Translations under genes and position numbers: made by a program
Origin: T3Sed10-241 sp036796255
Lineage (GTDB): Bacteria > Bacteroidota > Bacteroidia > Flavobacteriales_D > Cryomorphaceae
Length of the DNA stretch: 62,463 nucleotides
Assembly: GCA_036796255.1 (NCBI GenBank)
Contig: DAIRDH010000016.1
Coordinates: forward strand, 1 to 62,463
Reading direction: 5' to 3'
The notes under the pieces: generated by a model
Database searches by the model: none
What the model was told of the DNA's origin: nothing
Seen by the model: the letters and a program-made list of their open reading frames with translations, nothing else
In this document: piece by piece, positions 15,634 through 25,244 of the stretch
Layout of the letters: every line of letters begins with the position of its first letter
Numbering within the stretch: the stretch's first letter is position 1

Positions 15634-18600
15634 TCAAAAGAATGCCCTTACCTGTACGTTGCCAGTATGCACTGCAGTGATTTCTTCTGACTTGCGGCCA
15701 TTATAGCTGAGGCTGAGCTGGATGTTGTTTCCCAATTGGCGCTGAACGCCCGCGCCCCAGGTGATGTTGCCTCCATTTTGCAAGCCGTCGAGCATTTCGT
15801 AGGCCACGCTATTGTTGGCCACGCCGCTGAAATCGATGGCGATGTAGTTGAAATGTCCAAAGAGCATTCCCGATTCTATACGGTTGGCCCTCATGTCGAG
15901 TCCCAGGTCAATGAGTGTTGCTTTTTCTCCCCCGTACTGTTCCGAATTGTCGCGCTGGGTGTACTTGCCTGTAAAGCTCAGCCTGAATGTGGTTCCGGGC
16001 TGGTATGACAGCGTTTGCTTGAGCGTATGGTAGGCGATGTCAAAGTTTCGTCCCTCTGTGATTTCGCTTAAGCTGCTGTTGCTGCCGGTTTCGTACTCGC
16101 TTATGATGCCGTATGCAGGGCTGAAATTGTAGCGCAAGCGACCTACGTGCGAGGTCTGCACGCGCTCCTCAAAACCGCTGGTAAAAGGATTCTTTCCGGC
16201 AATTTCACTGTAGGTGTAATCTACCCCAAATTTGCTGCTCGTCCGGTTGTAAAACAAGGTGCTGCGCATACTCGACGACTGTGAGATGAGCGCTGTATCG
16301 CTGATATCCTGCGCAAAAGGATTGAATCGGTTCAAGCCATCCTCGAGCTGTGTGCGCCGCTGTATCCTGAATGCTGTTTGGTTGCTAAAACGCGCAATGA
16401 CAGCTCTGTAATCTTCCTTGCCCATCCAGGCCGCTGCCGGATTGATATTTACCGATTGCGAAAATTGATTGCTGAAGGCCCTAACGTATTCATTGGTCGG
16501 CGTAAATACGCGAATGTATCTGTCACCATCTTCAGGACGGGCCAATTCGAATTCGTTGAGCTCTTTGATTCCATTGTTGTTGTAATCAATCCATGTATAC
16601 GGGCCCTGACCCGTGGGGTCGAATATGAAAATGAACTCCTGCTTGCGCTCCAGCCCTGAGCCGAGCTCGTAATAGGTGTTGGTGACGATGCTGTTTTTGG
16701 CGAGCCTCAGGCTGTGTTCGAGGCGCGATAGCAGGGTGCGCTCGGGCGCATTGTCGGCCAATTCTTCGTTGATGATGTTGAGCACCCTGTTGGAAACACC
16801 CACTTTGAGTTGATGCTTTGGATTGTGCACCAATCCCAGCTCTACTCCATAATGATTGGCATGGGTACTTTGGCCCAGGTTGTTAAACTCAGTGGCATAA
16901 TCGGTTCTTTCCCTGTAAAAAACCTTGTAATTGACCTTGGCGGTGTCGAGGTTGGTGAGGTAAAACTGCCAATCGTAAAACTTGTAAGCTGTACTTGACA
17001 AGGAGTCAGAGTCTTCTCTAAAGCGTCGGTTTTCCTCCCGCTCGTCCTCGAAGCCCAACTTAGCAAATCCAATGGACCGCTCAACACGTGAACGGTGACG
17101 TGAAAACCGGCTCTTTTCGAGGCCATCTGTCTCAAGTGTGCTTCCTCGAAACCAAACATCAAAACCCTGCATATCGGCATCGGCGGCGAGCTCGTGCTTG
17201 GTGCCACCGTAAAGGTTGCCTGCCTGAAATCGATTGAGTTTGTAATCAATGGCGAGTGCTTCTGCCTTGTGCAGGCCAAAACTTCCTGTGATAATGTTTT
17301 GCGAGCGCTGCAGCACTTCTTCTGTGAGGTTCCAGTCGCGGTTGAATTCTACAGAGCGGTAAGGTTCTATGGGTTGAAAATTGCCGCCAATGGCCTCCAG
17401 CATCAATCCGCCTTTCGCCACGAGGGCCTTGGGTTTATTGCTCAAGGGTTGTTCATGGCTTATCCTCGCCATGAGTCCGTGGCTCACATTGTTTTCATTG
17501 TCCCTTTCGGAAAATGTGTTTTGATCCTGGTTGCTGAAGCCGGCTTCCACTTCGGCGAGGGTGCGCTCAGTGAGCTTTACACTTCCCCCGATCATCAACA
17601 TCTGATTTTTGCGCGGTGCCACCAATCTGCGTACTGGTGCGAAATTTCCTTTCCGCAATATTTGTGTTCCTGTAAATTCAGGTGCCACCCATTTAAAGAC
17701 CCGCCCCGAAGCATCAAAACCATCTTGAATATAGTCGCCATTGCCTTGACCCACATCGCTGAAATTGACCTGGAAGAGCTGGTCACTCTGTCCGGTAGCC
17801 CGCACGAATACACTGTCAAATCCCAATGAATCGATCATGGTGTAGAGCACCTGATTGTTGTTGAACTCTGCCACGCGTTGGAAGCTGGGTGCAATCGCCA
17901 GGTGCAGGTCGTCGCCTACCGCGTCGAGTATGCGCTTGTCATCGTCGCTGAGGTCTTGTTGTAGCGGTTGATTTTTAGCGTCTTGTTCAGAGAAGTAGTT
18001 CACGTAAAAGCTGAACTTTTCGGTTTCAATTCCCGTCGATGTTTGCACCATGGTTCTGGAGTAGTTGGCATCGGTGTACTGAAACTCAACCACTATCCTT
18101 TTGTCTTTATTGATAAGTTGTCTGGCCGTGAAGGTGATCTCAGAAGTGTTGTAATCAATGATGTAATCGTTTTCCTGGCCACGCTGCAGCTCCCTACCAT
18201 CGATGAATACCCTCTCTGTTCCTGCGAGAATGATGATAAACAGTTCATTTTCGTTGCCCTGAAGGCGGTATGGTCCCTGATTGCCCTCCTGCCCGGTGAT
18301 GGGAAATCGTGAGAACTTACCACGTGAAAGTGCCGCGCTGGTTTCCGTAAAGAAGACTTTTTCTTCATCGTCGTCAATGGTTTGGCGCGTTACGAAGGAG
18401 GCGCCTTGGGCGCGTTTGTAGTAGGTCGTGAAATAGCCGAGTGGTTTTGAAAGAAAGAAGTCACCCGCAGTCAGTTTTGACTTATCGTCAAAGAGCTGAA
18501 TAAACACACGGTCAAACTCTTGAAGTGTCGCCGTATTTCCCTCCGGCTGTATAGGTATGTTGTCGTCTGTAATAGAGGCGAGTATGCTGATGTTGTCATT

Positions 18601-19161
18601 GAGCTTACCATTGAGCTGCAGGCTCAGGGTACTATTTACCGTAAGGTCTTGAGCATTTCCCACGCCCACACCGCGCGAAATGCTTCCGGTTTTATTGATT
18701 TGGCTGCTGCCAAACATAGGTACTTCCTCAACCTCAGGCCTGAAAGTGTAAGGTTTATAGTGGTATTGGTCATCGGGCTGAATGAGTGCAGTGGAGCGGC
18801 GGCTGAACTCAGCGTTGAGGTCGAAGTGAAATACGCGGTATTTGATGGTTACACCTTCCCATGGATGTGGCTTGGACCAGATGAGGCTCGCCTTGGCATA
18901 GTCGATGGTATACAATGATGTATCCGCCAACTCTTCGCCTACATACACAAGTGCGCTTTCAGGTATAATGCTCAGGGTGTCGATCTCTATGGTGTCAGCA
19001 CTGATCCAAAGGGTCTTAGACCGGAGATTGCCAGCGTTTTGTGCATGCGCATGCTGCGCGAGCAGGAAAAAAATGACAACAACAACAACACACCGTGGAA
19101 ATCTCTTTCTACACAATGCAAACCACAGCGGGTAAATTCCGTTACATTTGAAATTTTGCAA
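15634..19161 (-). CDS. Large outer-membrane beta-barrel protein, family unknown
   Basis: 1175 residues. A basic N-terminus, a run of valines and AQHAHAQ form a signal peptide. Residues about 45-150 look like a beta-sandwich (KTLWISADTIEIDTLSIIPE). A conserved-looking block follows (KTGSISRGVGVGNAQDLTVN, TAGDFFLSKPLGYF, ILAGTERVFIDGRELQRGQ, YIIDYNTSEITFT). From about residue 480 to the aromatic C-terminus VQVRAFF the alternating pattern suits a beta-barrel of many strands. Such proteins sit near SprA-type translocon proteins in general look, but I cannot assign it there. No ATG is available: the only plausible starts are TTG at 19161 or TTG 15 codons later. It is divergent from xth. Confidence 0.8.
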   Translation of the reverse strand: MQNFKCNGIYPLWFALCRKRFPRCVVVVVIFFLLAQHAHAQNAGNLRSKTLWISADTIEIDTLSIIPESALVYVGEELADTSLYTIDYAKASLIWSKPHPWEGVTIKYRVFHFDLNAEFSRRSTALIQPDDQYHYKPYTFRPEVEEVPMFGSSQINKTGSISRGVGVGNAQDLTVNSTLSLQLNGKLNDNISILASITDDNIPIQPEGNTATLQEFDRVFIQLFDDKSKLTAGDFFLSKPLGYFTTYYKRAQGASFVTRQTIDDDEEKVFFTETSAALSRGKFSRFPITGQEGNQGPYRLQGNENELFIIILAGTERVFIDGRELQRGQENDYIIDYNTSEITFTARQLINKDKRIVVEFQYTDANYSRTMVQTSTGIETEKFSFYVNYFSEQDAKNQPLQQDLSDDDKRILDAVGDDLHLAIAPSFQRVAEFNNNQVLYTMIDSLGFDSVFVRATGQSDQLFQVNFSDVGQGNGDYIQDGFDASGRVFKWVAPEFTGTQILRKGNFAPVRRLVAPRKNQMLMIGGSVKLTERTLAEVEAGFSNQDQNTFSERDNENNVSHGLMARISHEQPLSNKPKALVAKGGLMLEAIGGNFQPIEPYRSVEFNRDWNLTEEVLQRSQNIITGSFGLHKAEALAIDYKLNRFQAGNLYGGTKHELAADADMQGFDVWFRGSTLETDGLEKSRFSRHRSRVERSIGFAKLGFEDEREENRRFREDSDSLSSTAYKFYDWQFYLTNLDTAKVNYKVFYRERTDYATEFNNLGQSTHANHYGVELGLVHNPKHQLKVGVSNRVLNIINEELADNAPERTLLSRLEHSLRLAKNSIVTNTYYELGSGLERKQEFIFIFDPTGQGPYTWIDYNNNGIKELNEFELARPEDGDRYIRVFTPTNEYVRAFSNQFSQSVNINPAAAWMGKEDYRAVIARFSNQTAFRIQRRTQLEDGLNRFNPFAQDISDTALISQSSSMRSTLFYNRTSSKFGVDYTYSEIAGKNPFTSGFEERVQTSHVGRLRYNFSPAYGIISEYETGSNSSLSEITEGRNFDIAYHTLKQTLSYQPGTTFRLSFTGKYTQRDNSEQYGGEKATLIDLGLDMRANRIESGMLFGHFNYIAIDFSGVANNSVAYEMLDGLQNGGNITWGAGVQRQLGNNIQLSLSYNGRKSEEITAVHTGNVQVRAFF

Positions 19162-19202
19162 ACAAAACGATCTAAGTTCCCAATCCGTTATCTATACGCA
19201 AT

Positions 19203-19973
19203 TTGAGTTTAAAAATTATATCCTACAACGTTAATGGTATTCGGTCAGCGGCTTCAAAAGGTTTGATGGAATGGCTTGAAAGTGAAAATCCAGATATTTT
19301 CATGATACAAGAAAGCAAGGCACAACCCGACCAAATTGACGTAGAAGCTTTTAAAAAACAAGGCTACCATACCATTGTGCACAGCGCTGAAAAGAAAGGC
19401 TATTCTGGTGTTGCTATTTTTTCTAAGCTTCGACCTGATCATGTTGAGGTAGGTTGTGGTATTGATGCGTATGATAGAGAAGGGCGTGTATTGCGGGCCG
19501 ACTTCGGTGACATTACTTTATTGTCTACTTATTTTCCTTCAGGCAGCAGTGGCGACGATCGCCAGGCCTTTAAGATGAAGTTTTTACACGATTTCAGCCC
19601 TTTCGCCGAAAAGCTGCTAAAAGAGAGGAAGAAGGTAGTAATTTCGGGCGACTTCAATATTTGCCACAAGCCTATAGATATTCACAACCCTGTGTCAAAC
19701 AAGAATTCCAGTGGGTTTTTGCCGGAGGAGAGGGATTGGCTCACATCATTTCTTGAACTGGGTTTTGTGGACGTTTTTCGCCACTTTCATCCAGAGCCGC
19801 ATCGATACAGCTGGTGGTCGTTCAGGTCCAATGCCCGGGCCAAAAATTTGGGCTGGCGTATCGATTACCATATGGTGTCAACTGCGCTTGCCGAACAAGT
19901 CATCAATGCAGACGTGCATGAAGATGTAGTTCACAGCGATCATTGCCCAATATCACTTCACTTACAAGTATAA
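19203..19973 (+). CDS. xth: Exodeoxyribonuclease III
   Basis: 256 residues, a complete AP endonuclease/exonuclease of the Xth family that repairs abasic sites and 3'-blocked ends. Motifs are ISYNVNGIRSA at the N-terminus, FMIQESKA with the metal-binding Glu, LLSTYFPSG, VISGDFNICHKPIDI with catalytic Asp and Asn, the family signature WRIDYHMVS, and VVHSDHCPISL with the catalytic Asp-His. The start must be the TTG at 19203: no ATG or GTG lies close upstream, and the motif LKIISYNVNG begins only three residues later. It is followed after 9 bases by the peptide-binding lipoprotein. Confidence 0.95.
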   Translation: MSLKIISYNVNGIRSAASKGLMEWLESENPDIFMIQESKAQPDQIDVEAFKKQGYHTIVHSAEKKGYSGVAIFSKLRPDHVEVGCGIDAYDREGRVLRADFGDITLLSTYFPSGSSGDDRQAFKMKFLHDFSPFAEKLLKERKKVVISGDFNICHKPIDIHNPVSNKNSSGFLPEERDWLTSFLELGFVDVFRHFHPEPHRYSWWSFRSNARAKNLGWRIDYHMVSTALAEQVINADVHEDVVHSDHCPISLHLQV

Positions 19974-19982
19974 AACCATAGA

Positions 19983-21737
19983 ATGAGATACCTTTTACGT
20001 TTGCTGGCCATTGTCGCGGTTTTTGGTGTAGCGTTTTTAGGATGTACCGACGCTCCCGAAGAAACCGTGCGCCGGCAAAGGACCGGTGCAGGCGATGCCC
20101 AATACGGTGGCCTTTTCAGGATGAATGTAGCCGATGATATCCGCAGCATTTTCCCGCACAACATTGTAGATGCAGCAGCATTCAATATCATGAATCAGGT
20201 ATATGAGGGATTGGTTCGCATAAATCGGCAAACCAACGAGATCGTCCCTTCGCTTGCCGAGCGCTATGAGGTGAGTGCCGATGGCAAGAAGTATACTTTC
20301 TATCTCCGAAAGGAAGTCTACTTTCATCCTGATGCCGTATTCGGAGATGCGGAAACGCGGGAATTGAAAGCAGAAGACGTGGCGTATTGCTACACCAAAT
20401 TGTGTGAACCTTCAGCCACAAATCAGCTTTATGCTCTCGCAATAGATGTGATCAAAGGCGGCCGGGATTATTATTCCAGTCACGGAAAAGGGATAGCGAC
20501 CAAGCCATGTCCGGATGGAATTAAGGTGGTATCACCCTATGTGCTCGAGATTGAATTGGAGTATGCGATGCCCAATTTTCCCACTTTGCTCACCCACCCG
20601 GGATTTTGGATTTTTCCTAAAGAGCTATACACATTTGGCGAGGAGTTTGACAATTGGTGCATAGGTACAGGACCATTTAAGGCACAAACCATCAAAATGA
20701 ACGACGTCATCATTTTGGAGCGCCATGACGGGTATTGGAGAAAGGACAAGGACAGCAATGACTTACCCTTTCTCGATGCGGTACGTTGCAATTTCGTGAG
20801 GAGTGATCGCGCCCAATTGGAAAATTTTTTTGAGGGCAACCTCGATTTGATTGTGCAAGTGCCATATAGCGAAGTGCACGCCATAGAATCGTCAGCCAAG
20901 ATTGGAAGCAATGGCACGCCAGAATATCAAATACTTACAAGCCCCGGGCTGCGCGTCGAGTATTACGGGATGCAACATCGCAGTGAAATTTATGGCAATG
21001 AATTGGTGCGCAAAGCATTCAATTACGCCATCGACAGGGAGAAAATAGTAGCAGACATCCTTCAGGGATACGGAATGCCGGCCATTTATGGATTTGTGCC
21101 TTTCAGCATGCCGGGCTACGATGTTCAAGGCCTATCAGGCTATCACTTTAATGCTGATACTGCCCAATATCTGCTCAGTCAGGCCGGCTATCCTGGAGGA
21201 AAGGGTTTTCCTGTGGTAAGGCTGCAAGTCAATGATGGAAATGAGACCGCACTTGCTGTGGCTGAAGAGGTGCAGCGCATGCTTTTTGAAACGCTAAATC
21301 TCACCGTGGAGCTATCGGCCCTGCCACGAAGCAGGCATTACGATCAAATCGAGCAGGGCAAAGTTGACTTCTGGCGCGATGGCTGGATAGCAGATTACCC
21401 TGATCCGGAAAACTTTCTAAAGCTGTTTCACGGCAAGCTTGTCCCTGACGACAGCGTCAAGGCATCATACCTCAACAGTGTGCGTTTCAAAGACGATAGT
21501 TTTGATTCTTACTTCGAGCAAGCCATGCGCGCTCAGGACCAGACCAGCCGAATGGAGCTTTTTCAAAAAGCTGACCAGGTACTTTTAGATAAGGCTGCAG
21601 TAATACCACTTTATTATGAAAAGTGGATTTGGCTTACATCCCGGAGGGTGCACAACCTTACAGTGGGTAGCATGGGAGAGTTAAGTCTCGCCGAAGTGTA
21701 TTTGAAAAATCCGAATACAGAAACTACGTTGAAGTAG
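19983..21737 (+). CDS. Family 5 extracellular solute-binding lipoprotein (peptide type)
   Basis: 584 residues. A lipoprotein signal ends in FLGC (Cys about residue 20), followed by the periplasmic SBP_bac_5 fold: ADDIRSIFPHNIVD, IMNQVYEGLVRINRQTNEIVP with the family signature, YTFYLRKEVYFHPD, VRKAFNYAIDREKIV, and PLYYEKWIW near the end. Such proteins deliver peptides, nickel or other ligands to ABC importers. No permease or ATPase gene is next to it, so it either serves a distant transporter or has another role such as sensing or cell-wall peptide recovery. It lies 9 bases after xth, and its 3' end overlaps the converging hypothetical gene by 14 bases. Confidence 0.88.
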   Translation: MRYLLRLLAIVAVFGVAFLGCTDAPEETVRRQRTGAGDAQYGGLFRMNVADDIRSIFPHNIVDAAAFNIMNQVYEGLVRINRQTNEIVPSLAERYEVSADGKKYTFYLRKEVYFHPDAVFGDAETRELKAEDVAYCYTKLCEPSATNQLYALAIDVIKGGRDYYSSHGKGIATKPCPDGIKVVSPYVLEIELEYAMPNFPTLLTHPGFWIFPKELYTFGEEFDNWCIGTGPFKAQTIKMNDVIILERHDGYWRKDKDSNDLPFLDAVRCNFVRSDRAQLENFFEGNLDLIVQVPYSEVHAIESSAKIGSNGTPEYQILTSPGLRVEYYGMQHRSEIYGNELVRKAFNYAIDREKIVADILQGYGMPAIYGFVPFSMPGYDVQGLSGYHFNADTAQYLLSQAGYPGGKGFPVVRLQVNDGNETALAVAEEVQRMLFETLNLTVELSALPRSRHYDQIEQGKVDFWRDGWIADYPDPENFLKLFHGKLVPDDSVKASYLNSVRFKDDSFDSYFEQAMRAQDQTSRMELFQKADQVLLDKAAVIPLYYEKWIWLTSRRVHNLTVGSMGELSLAEVYLKNPNTETTLK

Positions 21738-22440
21738 CTGTCTTGATCAGGTATTCTTTGGCCAAAGGCACGAGCGTTTCATATTGAGGGATGGTCAGCT
21801 TGCTTTCTACCAAATAGGCATTTACAGCATTATTTAAACCCCGTTGTGCTTTGACCAGGTCCCATTTAATGTGATTCAGGTTGGAAAACCGTGGAGCGGT
21901 AAGTTCTGAGTGGTAAGCGGTACACACGTCTTTATAGTTTTCATTGCCTTCAGGGCGACGCACATAGCGAAAGTGATAGGTATAAATGCGTATTCTGCTG
22001 TCGCACTTGAAGAGCAAAAACCCCGGATTTTCAGCTGATCCCTGCATGCCCAGCGGGCTGATTTCAATAAATTTTGATAGCTCAGTCAGGAGCTTGTTTC
22101 CTGAAATCTGCAGATTCTCGAACCGCTCTTGCGCAAAAGAAATAATATCGTTCAGCTCCGATATCAATCCGCTTTGGTCTGGCAAAGCATCGCGGATCAA
22201 CTTGAGCCTGTACAAATCAATTTTTTTCAATTCGCTGCGCATCTGGGCATCCAGATCTGACTTTGCTTTGCTAAATGCTTCAAGATCGTGAAGATGGCGC
22301 TTCACTTCGCTGAGATATGGGTATAATTTGATCTCTGAAAAGCACTGCTCAATTCCTTTGGCGTAAGCAAGTATTTCATAGCTTTTGTACTCATAATCAA
22401 AGAGTGGCTCTACAAACCAATTTTCACTCAATTGCTTCAT
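21724..22440 (-). CDS. Conserved-looking cytoplasmic protein of unknown function
   Basis: 238 residues from the ATG at 22440 (MKQLSENWFVEPLFDYEYK). A frame extension of 17 codons upstream exists but is poor in protein-like sequence. There is no signal peptide. Residues about 40-130 are helical and charged, and the C-terminal third carries DSRIRIYTYHFRYVRRPEGN followed by TIPQYETLVPLAKEYLI. I recognise no domain and no catalytic motif. It is convergent with the solute-binding protein gene (14-base overlap) and divergent from the OmpA gene. Confidence 0.7.
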   Translation of the reverse strand: MKQLSENWFVEPLFDYEYKSYEILAYAKGIEQCFSEIKLYPYLSEVKRHLHDLEAFSKAKSDLDAQMRSELKKIDLYRLKLIRDALPDQSGLISELNDIISFAQERFENLQISGNKLLTELSKFIEISPLGMQGSAENPGFLLFKCDSRIRIYTYHFRYVRRPEGNENYKDVCTAYHSELTAPRFSNLNHIKWDLVKAQRGLNNAVNAYLVESKLTIPQYETLVPLAKEYLIKTATST

Positions 22441-22538
22441 GGGCGAGTTATTAAACCAAAGTATGTTACCAAAAACGTAAATTGTAGTCAAAAGGTACCA
22501 AAATTGTTGGACTTTTGTGGTATCTAAATTAAACTACC

Positions 22539-23525
22539 ATGCATTTGCAGCGACCCCATAAATATTTTGTAATCCTATTACTGCTCACCTTTACAGCCTG
22601 TGTACCTGGCCGCAAATACCAGGAAACTGTCGACAAGGAGAAAAGTTTAAGAGCAGAAAATGAAGGCCTTGTTAAAACCAACGAGGCTTTAAAAGTCCAG
22701 AACAATGAATTGCTGACCAAATACGAAGTTTCGGAAAGGAAAATTCAAGCCCTGAGTTCTGATACTGCTGTATTGGGAACATCTTTGCGCATTTTGCGAA
22801 AGCAATACGATAAAATTAACGCGCTGAATGATGAGCTGCTTGCCAAAACCACCAGCCTCAGGGCCGGTACAGAAGAGGACAAGAAGAAGCTCATGGGTGA
22901 ATTGGAGGAGCTCAAAGTGGCGCTGCTTGCAAAAGAAGACGCCCTTACACGGCTGGAGGCCTCGCTCAAAGTGAAGGAGCAGGAGATTATTGCACGTGAG
23001 GCCAAACTCGATGAAATGCGCAGTGTACTCAATGCCAAAGACAGTATGATGACGGCTTTGCGCAAAAGTGTGGCAGATGCCTTACTTGGCTTTGAAGGCA
23101 AGGGACTTACGGTAGAGTACCGCAATGGCAGGGTACATGTCAGCATGGATGCTAAATTGCTCTTCGAAAAGGGCAGTGCAGAGGTGGATAAAAAAGGCAG
23201 GGAGGTGATCATGGACCTCAGCAGTGCCATTGCCGGACGAGATGACTTGCAGATCATGGTAGAAGGCCACACCGACTCAGATGGCTTTAACAGGACAACG
23301 TTCCCCCGCAATAATTGGGATTTGAGCGTACTACGGGCAACTTCGGTGGTCAACATTATGCTTGAAAACAGCAGCCTTGACCCCCTCCTGCTCACAGCCG
23401 CCGGACGAAGCGAGTTCTTGCCAGTAGATCCGAACGACATGGCCAAAAACCGCCGCATTGAAGTCATCCTTACGCCCAATCTCGATGAGTTGATGAACCT
23501 GGTGGGAGGCGAAACGGAAGATTGA
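22539..23525 (+). CDS. OmpA-family lipoprotein with periplasmic coiled coil
   Basis: 328 residues. A signal ends in LTFTAC (Cys about residue 21). Residues about 28-175 form a long coiled coil rich in Lys, Glu and Leu. The C-terminal OmpA/MotB domain (about 190-315) has LLFEKGSAEVDKKG, the peptidoglycan-binding VEGHTDSDGF, NNWDLSVLRATSVV and AKNRRIEV. Such lipoproteins hold the outer membrane to the cell wall. It stands alone, divergent from the hypothetical gene on its left, with 17 bases between its stop and that of radA. Confidence 0.9.
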   Translation: MHLQRPHKYFVILLLLTFTACVPGRKYQETVDKEKSLRAENEGLVKTNEALKVQNNELLTKYEVSERKIQALSSDTAVLGTSLRILRKQYDKINALNDELLAKTTSLRAGTEEDKKKLMGELEELKVALLAKEDALTRLEASLKVKEQEIIAREAKLDEMRSVLNAKDSMMTALRKSVADALLGFEGKGLTVEYRNGRVHVSMDAKLLFEKGSAEVDKKGREVIMDLSSAIAGRDDLQIMVEGHTDSDGFNRTTFPRNNWDLSVLRATSVVNIMLENSSLDPLLLTAAGRSEFLPVDPNDMAKNRRIEVILTPNLDELMNLVGGETED

Positions 23526-23542
23526 TAAAATCCCCCTTGGCT

Positions 23543-24733
23543 TCAGCCAAACATTTCGCTCAGCATACCCTGCACTTTTGATATGCGGAGCACCTCTATG
23601 CCTGTGGGAACTGCGAGGCTTTGCGCGGAATGCTCAGAAATGAAAATGCGCTTGAAGCCGAGCTTGGCCGCTTCAGCAATGCGCTGTTCGGTGCGCATTA
23701 CCGGCCTTATTTCACCCGAGAGGCCCACCTCCGCAGCAAAACAAGTGCGGCTCGGCAAGCTGAGGTCTTCGCTCGAGCTCAGTACCGCTGCCACGACTGC
23801 AAGGTCGATGGANNNNNNNNNNNNNNNNNNNNNNNNNNNNNNNNNNNNNNNNNNNNNNNNNNNNNNNNNNNNNNNNNNNNNNNNNNNNNNNNNNNNNNNN
23901 NNNNNNNNNNNNGCGACGGGTTGCAGGCCGCCGCTTTCCATTTGGTATATGCCCAACTCGAAGGTCGAGCCAAAACGGTTTTTGGTGCAACGCAATAGGC
24001 GAAACTGATGATGCTGGTCTCCTTCAAAAATGGCAACCGTATCCACCATATGCTCCAGGACTTTCGGGCCAGCAATGGCCCCTTCTTTGGTGATGTGGCC
24101 GATCAAAAAGATGGGTATACCGCTGGTTTTGGCGTAGCGCATAAGCAGCGCCGCGCTTTCTTTAATCTGGCTTACAGAACCCGGAGCGCTGTCGAGCCAG
24201 CCGGCGTGTAGCGTCTGTACCGAATCGACCACGATGAATGAGGGTTGAAGCTTTTCGGCTTCTTTCACAATGTGTTCGGGGTCGGTCTGGGTTAAAATAA
24301 AGCAGTTGTTGGGCCCGGGTTTAATCCTCCTGGCGCGTGAAGCTACTTGCTCTGCGCTCTCTTCGCCTGATACGTATAGCACGGTGCCATTAGCGTTTGC
24401 AACAGCGGCTTGTAATAATAATGTTGACTTGCCAATACCTGGCTCACCGCCTATCAGGATCAGCGATCCGGCTACCAGCCCACCGCCCAGCACCCTGTTG
24501 AGCTCTGCATCGGGCATGGCTTGGCGTTGTGCAGTATCTGCTTCGATCTCGTCCAGCTTTTGCACTTCCTGTCGGCTTTCAGCGATGATGCCACGCGCCG
24601 GCCCTTCGGTTTTTTTGTGGACAGTTTCTTCTACAAACTGGTTCCACTCACCGCAGGAGGGGCACTTGCCTTGCCATTTGGGCGATTCGAAGCCACAGCT
24701 TCCGCAAAAGAATACAGTTTTAGCCTTTGCCAC
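23543..24733 (-). CDS. radA: DNA repair protein RadA, interrupted by assembly gap
   Basis: RadA is a RecA-like ATPase and branch-migration helicase of recombinational repair. The N-terminal zinc finger (CGSCGFESPKWQGKCPSCG), Walker A GGEPGIGKSTLLLQ, the RadA-specific KNRFGST motif, the Walker B region FIVVDSVQTLHA and the C-terminal Lon-like domain (SIDLAVVAAVLSS, GEIRPV) are visible. The N run removes the stretch between GGLQPV and SIDLAVV, which in the family is about 90 residues and includes the first part of the Lon-like domain. Both flanks share a frame, so the gene is probably intact. Its start overlaps the end of rfaE2 by 14 bases. Confidence 0.95.
   Translation of the reverse strand: MAKAKTVFFCGSCGFESPKWQGKCPSCGEWNQFVEETVHKKTEGPARGIIAESRQEVQKLDEIEADTAQRQAMPDAELNRVLGGGLVAGSLILIGGEPGIGKSTLLLQAAVANANGTVLYVSGEESAEQVASRARRIKPGPNNCFILTQTDPEHIVKEAEKLQPSFIVVDSVQTLHAGWLDSAPGSVSQIKESAALLMRYAKTSGIPIFLIGHITKEGAIAGPKVLEHMVDTVAIFEGDQHHQFRLLRCTKNRFGSTFELGIYQMESGGLQPVXXXXXXXXXXXXXXXXXXXXXXXXXXXXXXXXXXSIDLAVVAAVLSSSEDLSLPSRTCFAAEVGLSGEIRPVMRTEQRIAEAAKLGFKRIFISEHSAQSLAVPTGIEVLRISKVQGMLSEMFG
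23813..23912. other. Assembly gap of 100 N inside radA
   Basis: Exactly 100 N. RadA proteins have about 90 residues between the flanking motifs, so about 270 bases are probably missing. Confidence 0.95.
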
Positions 24734-25244
24734 TTTTACTTCTTTCTATAATGGACGTGGTCGAGTAGCCTTCGACTATAGGTACCACGACGGTTTCTTT
24801 CCCCCTTTGTCGCTGAAGATCAGAGCCAACGAGGTAGTTCTTCGCGTTTTTATCGCGTTGATCGGGGTCGTAGTCGCCGCCCTTTACAATCACATCGGGG
24901 GCAATGGCTTTGATGAGCTCATAAGGCGTGTCTTCACCAAAAATGATCACGAGGTCCACCATTTGCATGGCGGCAATCACCAGCGCGCGATCACTTTCTG
25001 CATTTACAGGCCTGTTTTCACCCTTGCCGAGCTTGCGCACGGAGACATCAGCGTTTACAGCCACGATGAGCTTTTGGCCGCAATCAGCTGCTTGAGCCAG
25101 GAGGGCGACATGACCGTGGTGTACGATGTCGAATACGCCGTTTGTGAATACAACTTTTAAACCCCGCATTTGCCATCCGGCGCACAAAGCGCTTGCCACT
25201 TCAGGTGTAGTGATTTTTGCGAAAAGCGGATCAAGCCTTTTCAT
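24720..25244 (-). CDS. rfaE2: Nucleotidyltransferase of the heptose-1-phosphate adenylyltransferase type
   Basis: 174 residues from the ATG at 25244 (MKRLDPLFAKI). The cytidylyltransferase-like core shows VVFTNGVFDIVHHGHVALL with the HxGH nucleotide-binding motif, VAVNADVSVRKLG, PVNAESDRALVIAAM and the C-terminal EGYSTTSIIERSK. This matches the stand-alone C-terminal half of HldE, which makes ADP-heptose for lipopolysaccharide core. In Bacteroidota the true substrate is not always tested. It lies between the flippase-like gene and radA with 14-base overlaps on both sides, so the three are tightly coupled. Confidence 0.9.
   Translation of the reverse strand: MKRLDPLFAKITTPEVASALCAGWQMRGLKVVFTNGVFDIVHHGHVALLAQAADCGQKLIVAVNADVSVRKLGKGENRPVNAESDRALVIAAMQMVDLVIIFGEDTPYELIKAIAPDVIVKGGDYDPDQRDKNAKNYLVGSDLQRQRGKETVVVPIVEGYSTTSIIERSKSGKG

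Noticed and set aside
24270..25160. 296-codon plus frame antisense to radA and rfaE2
   Set aside because: The minus-strand genes are unmistakable; this is a GC-biased shadow frame.
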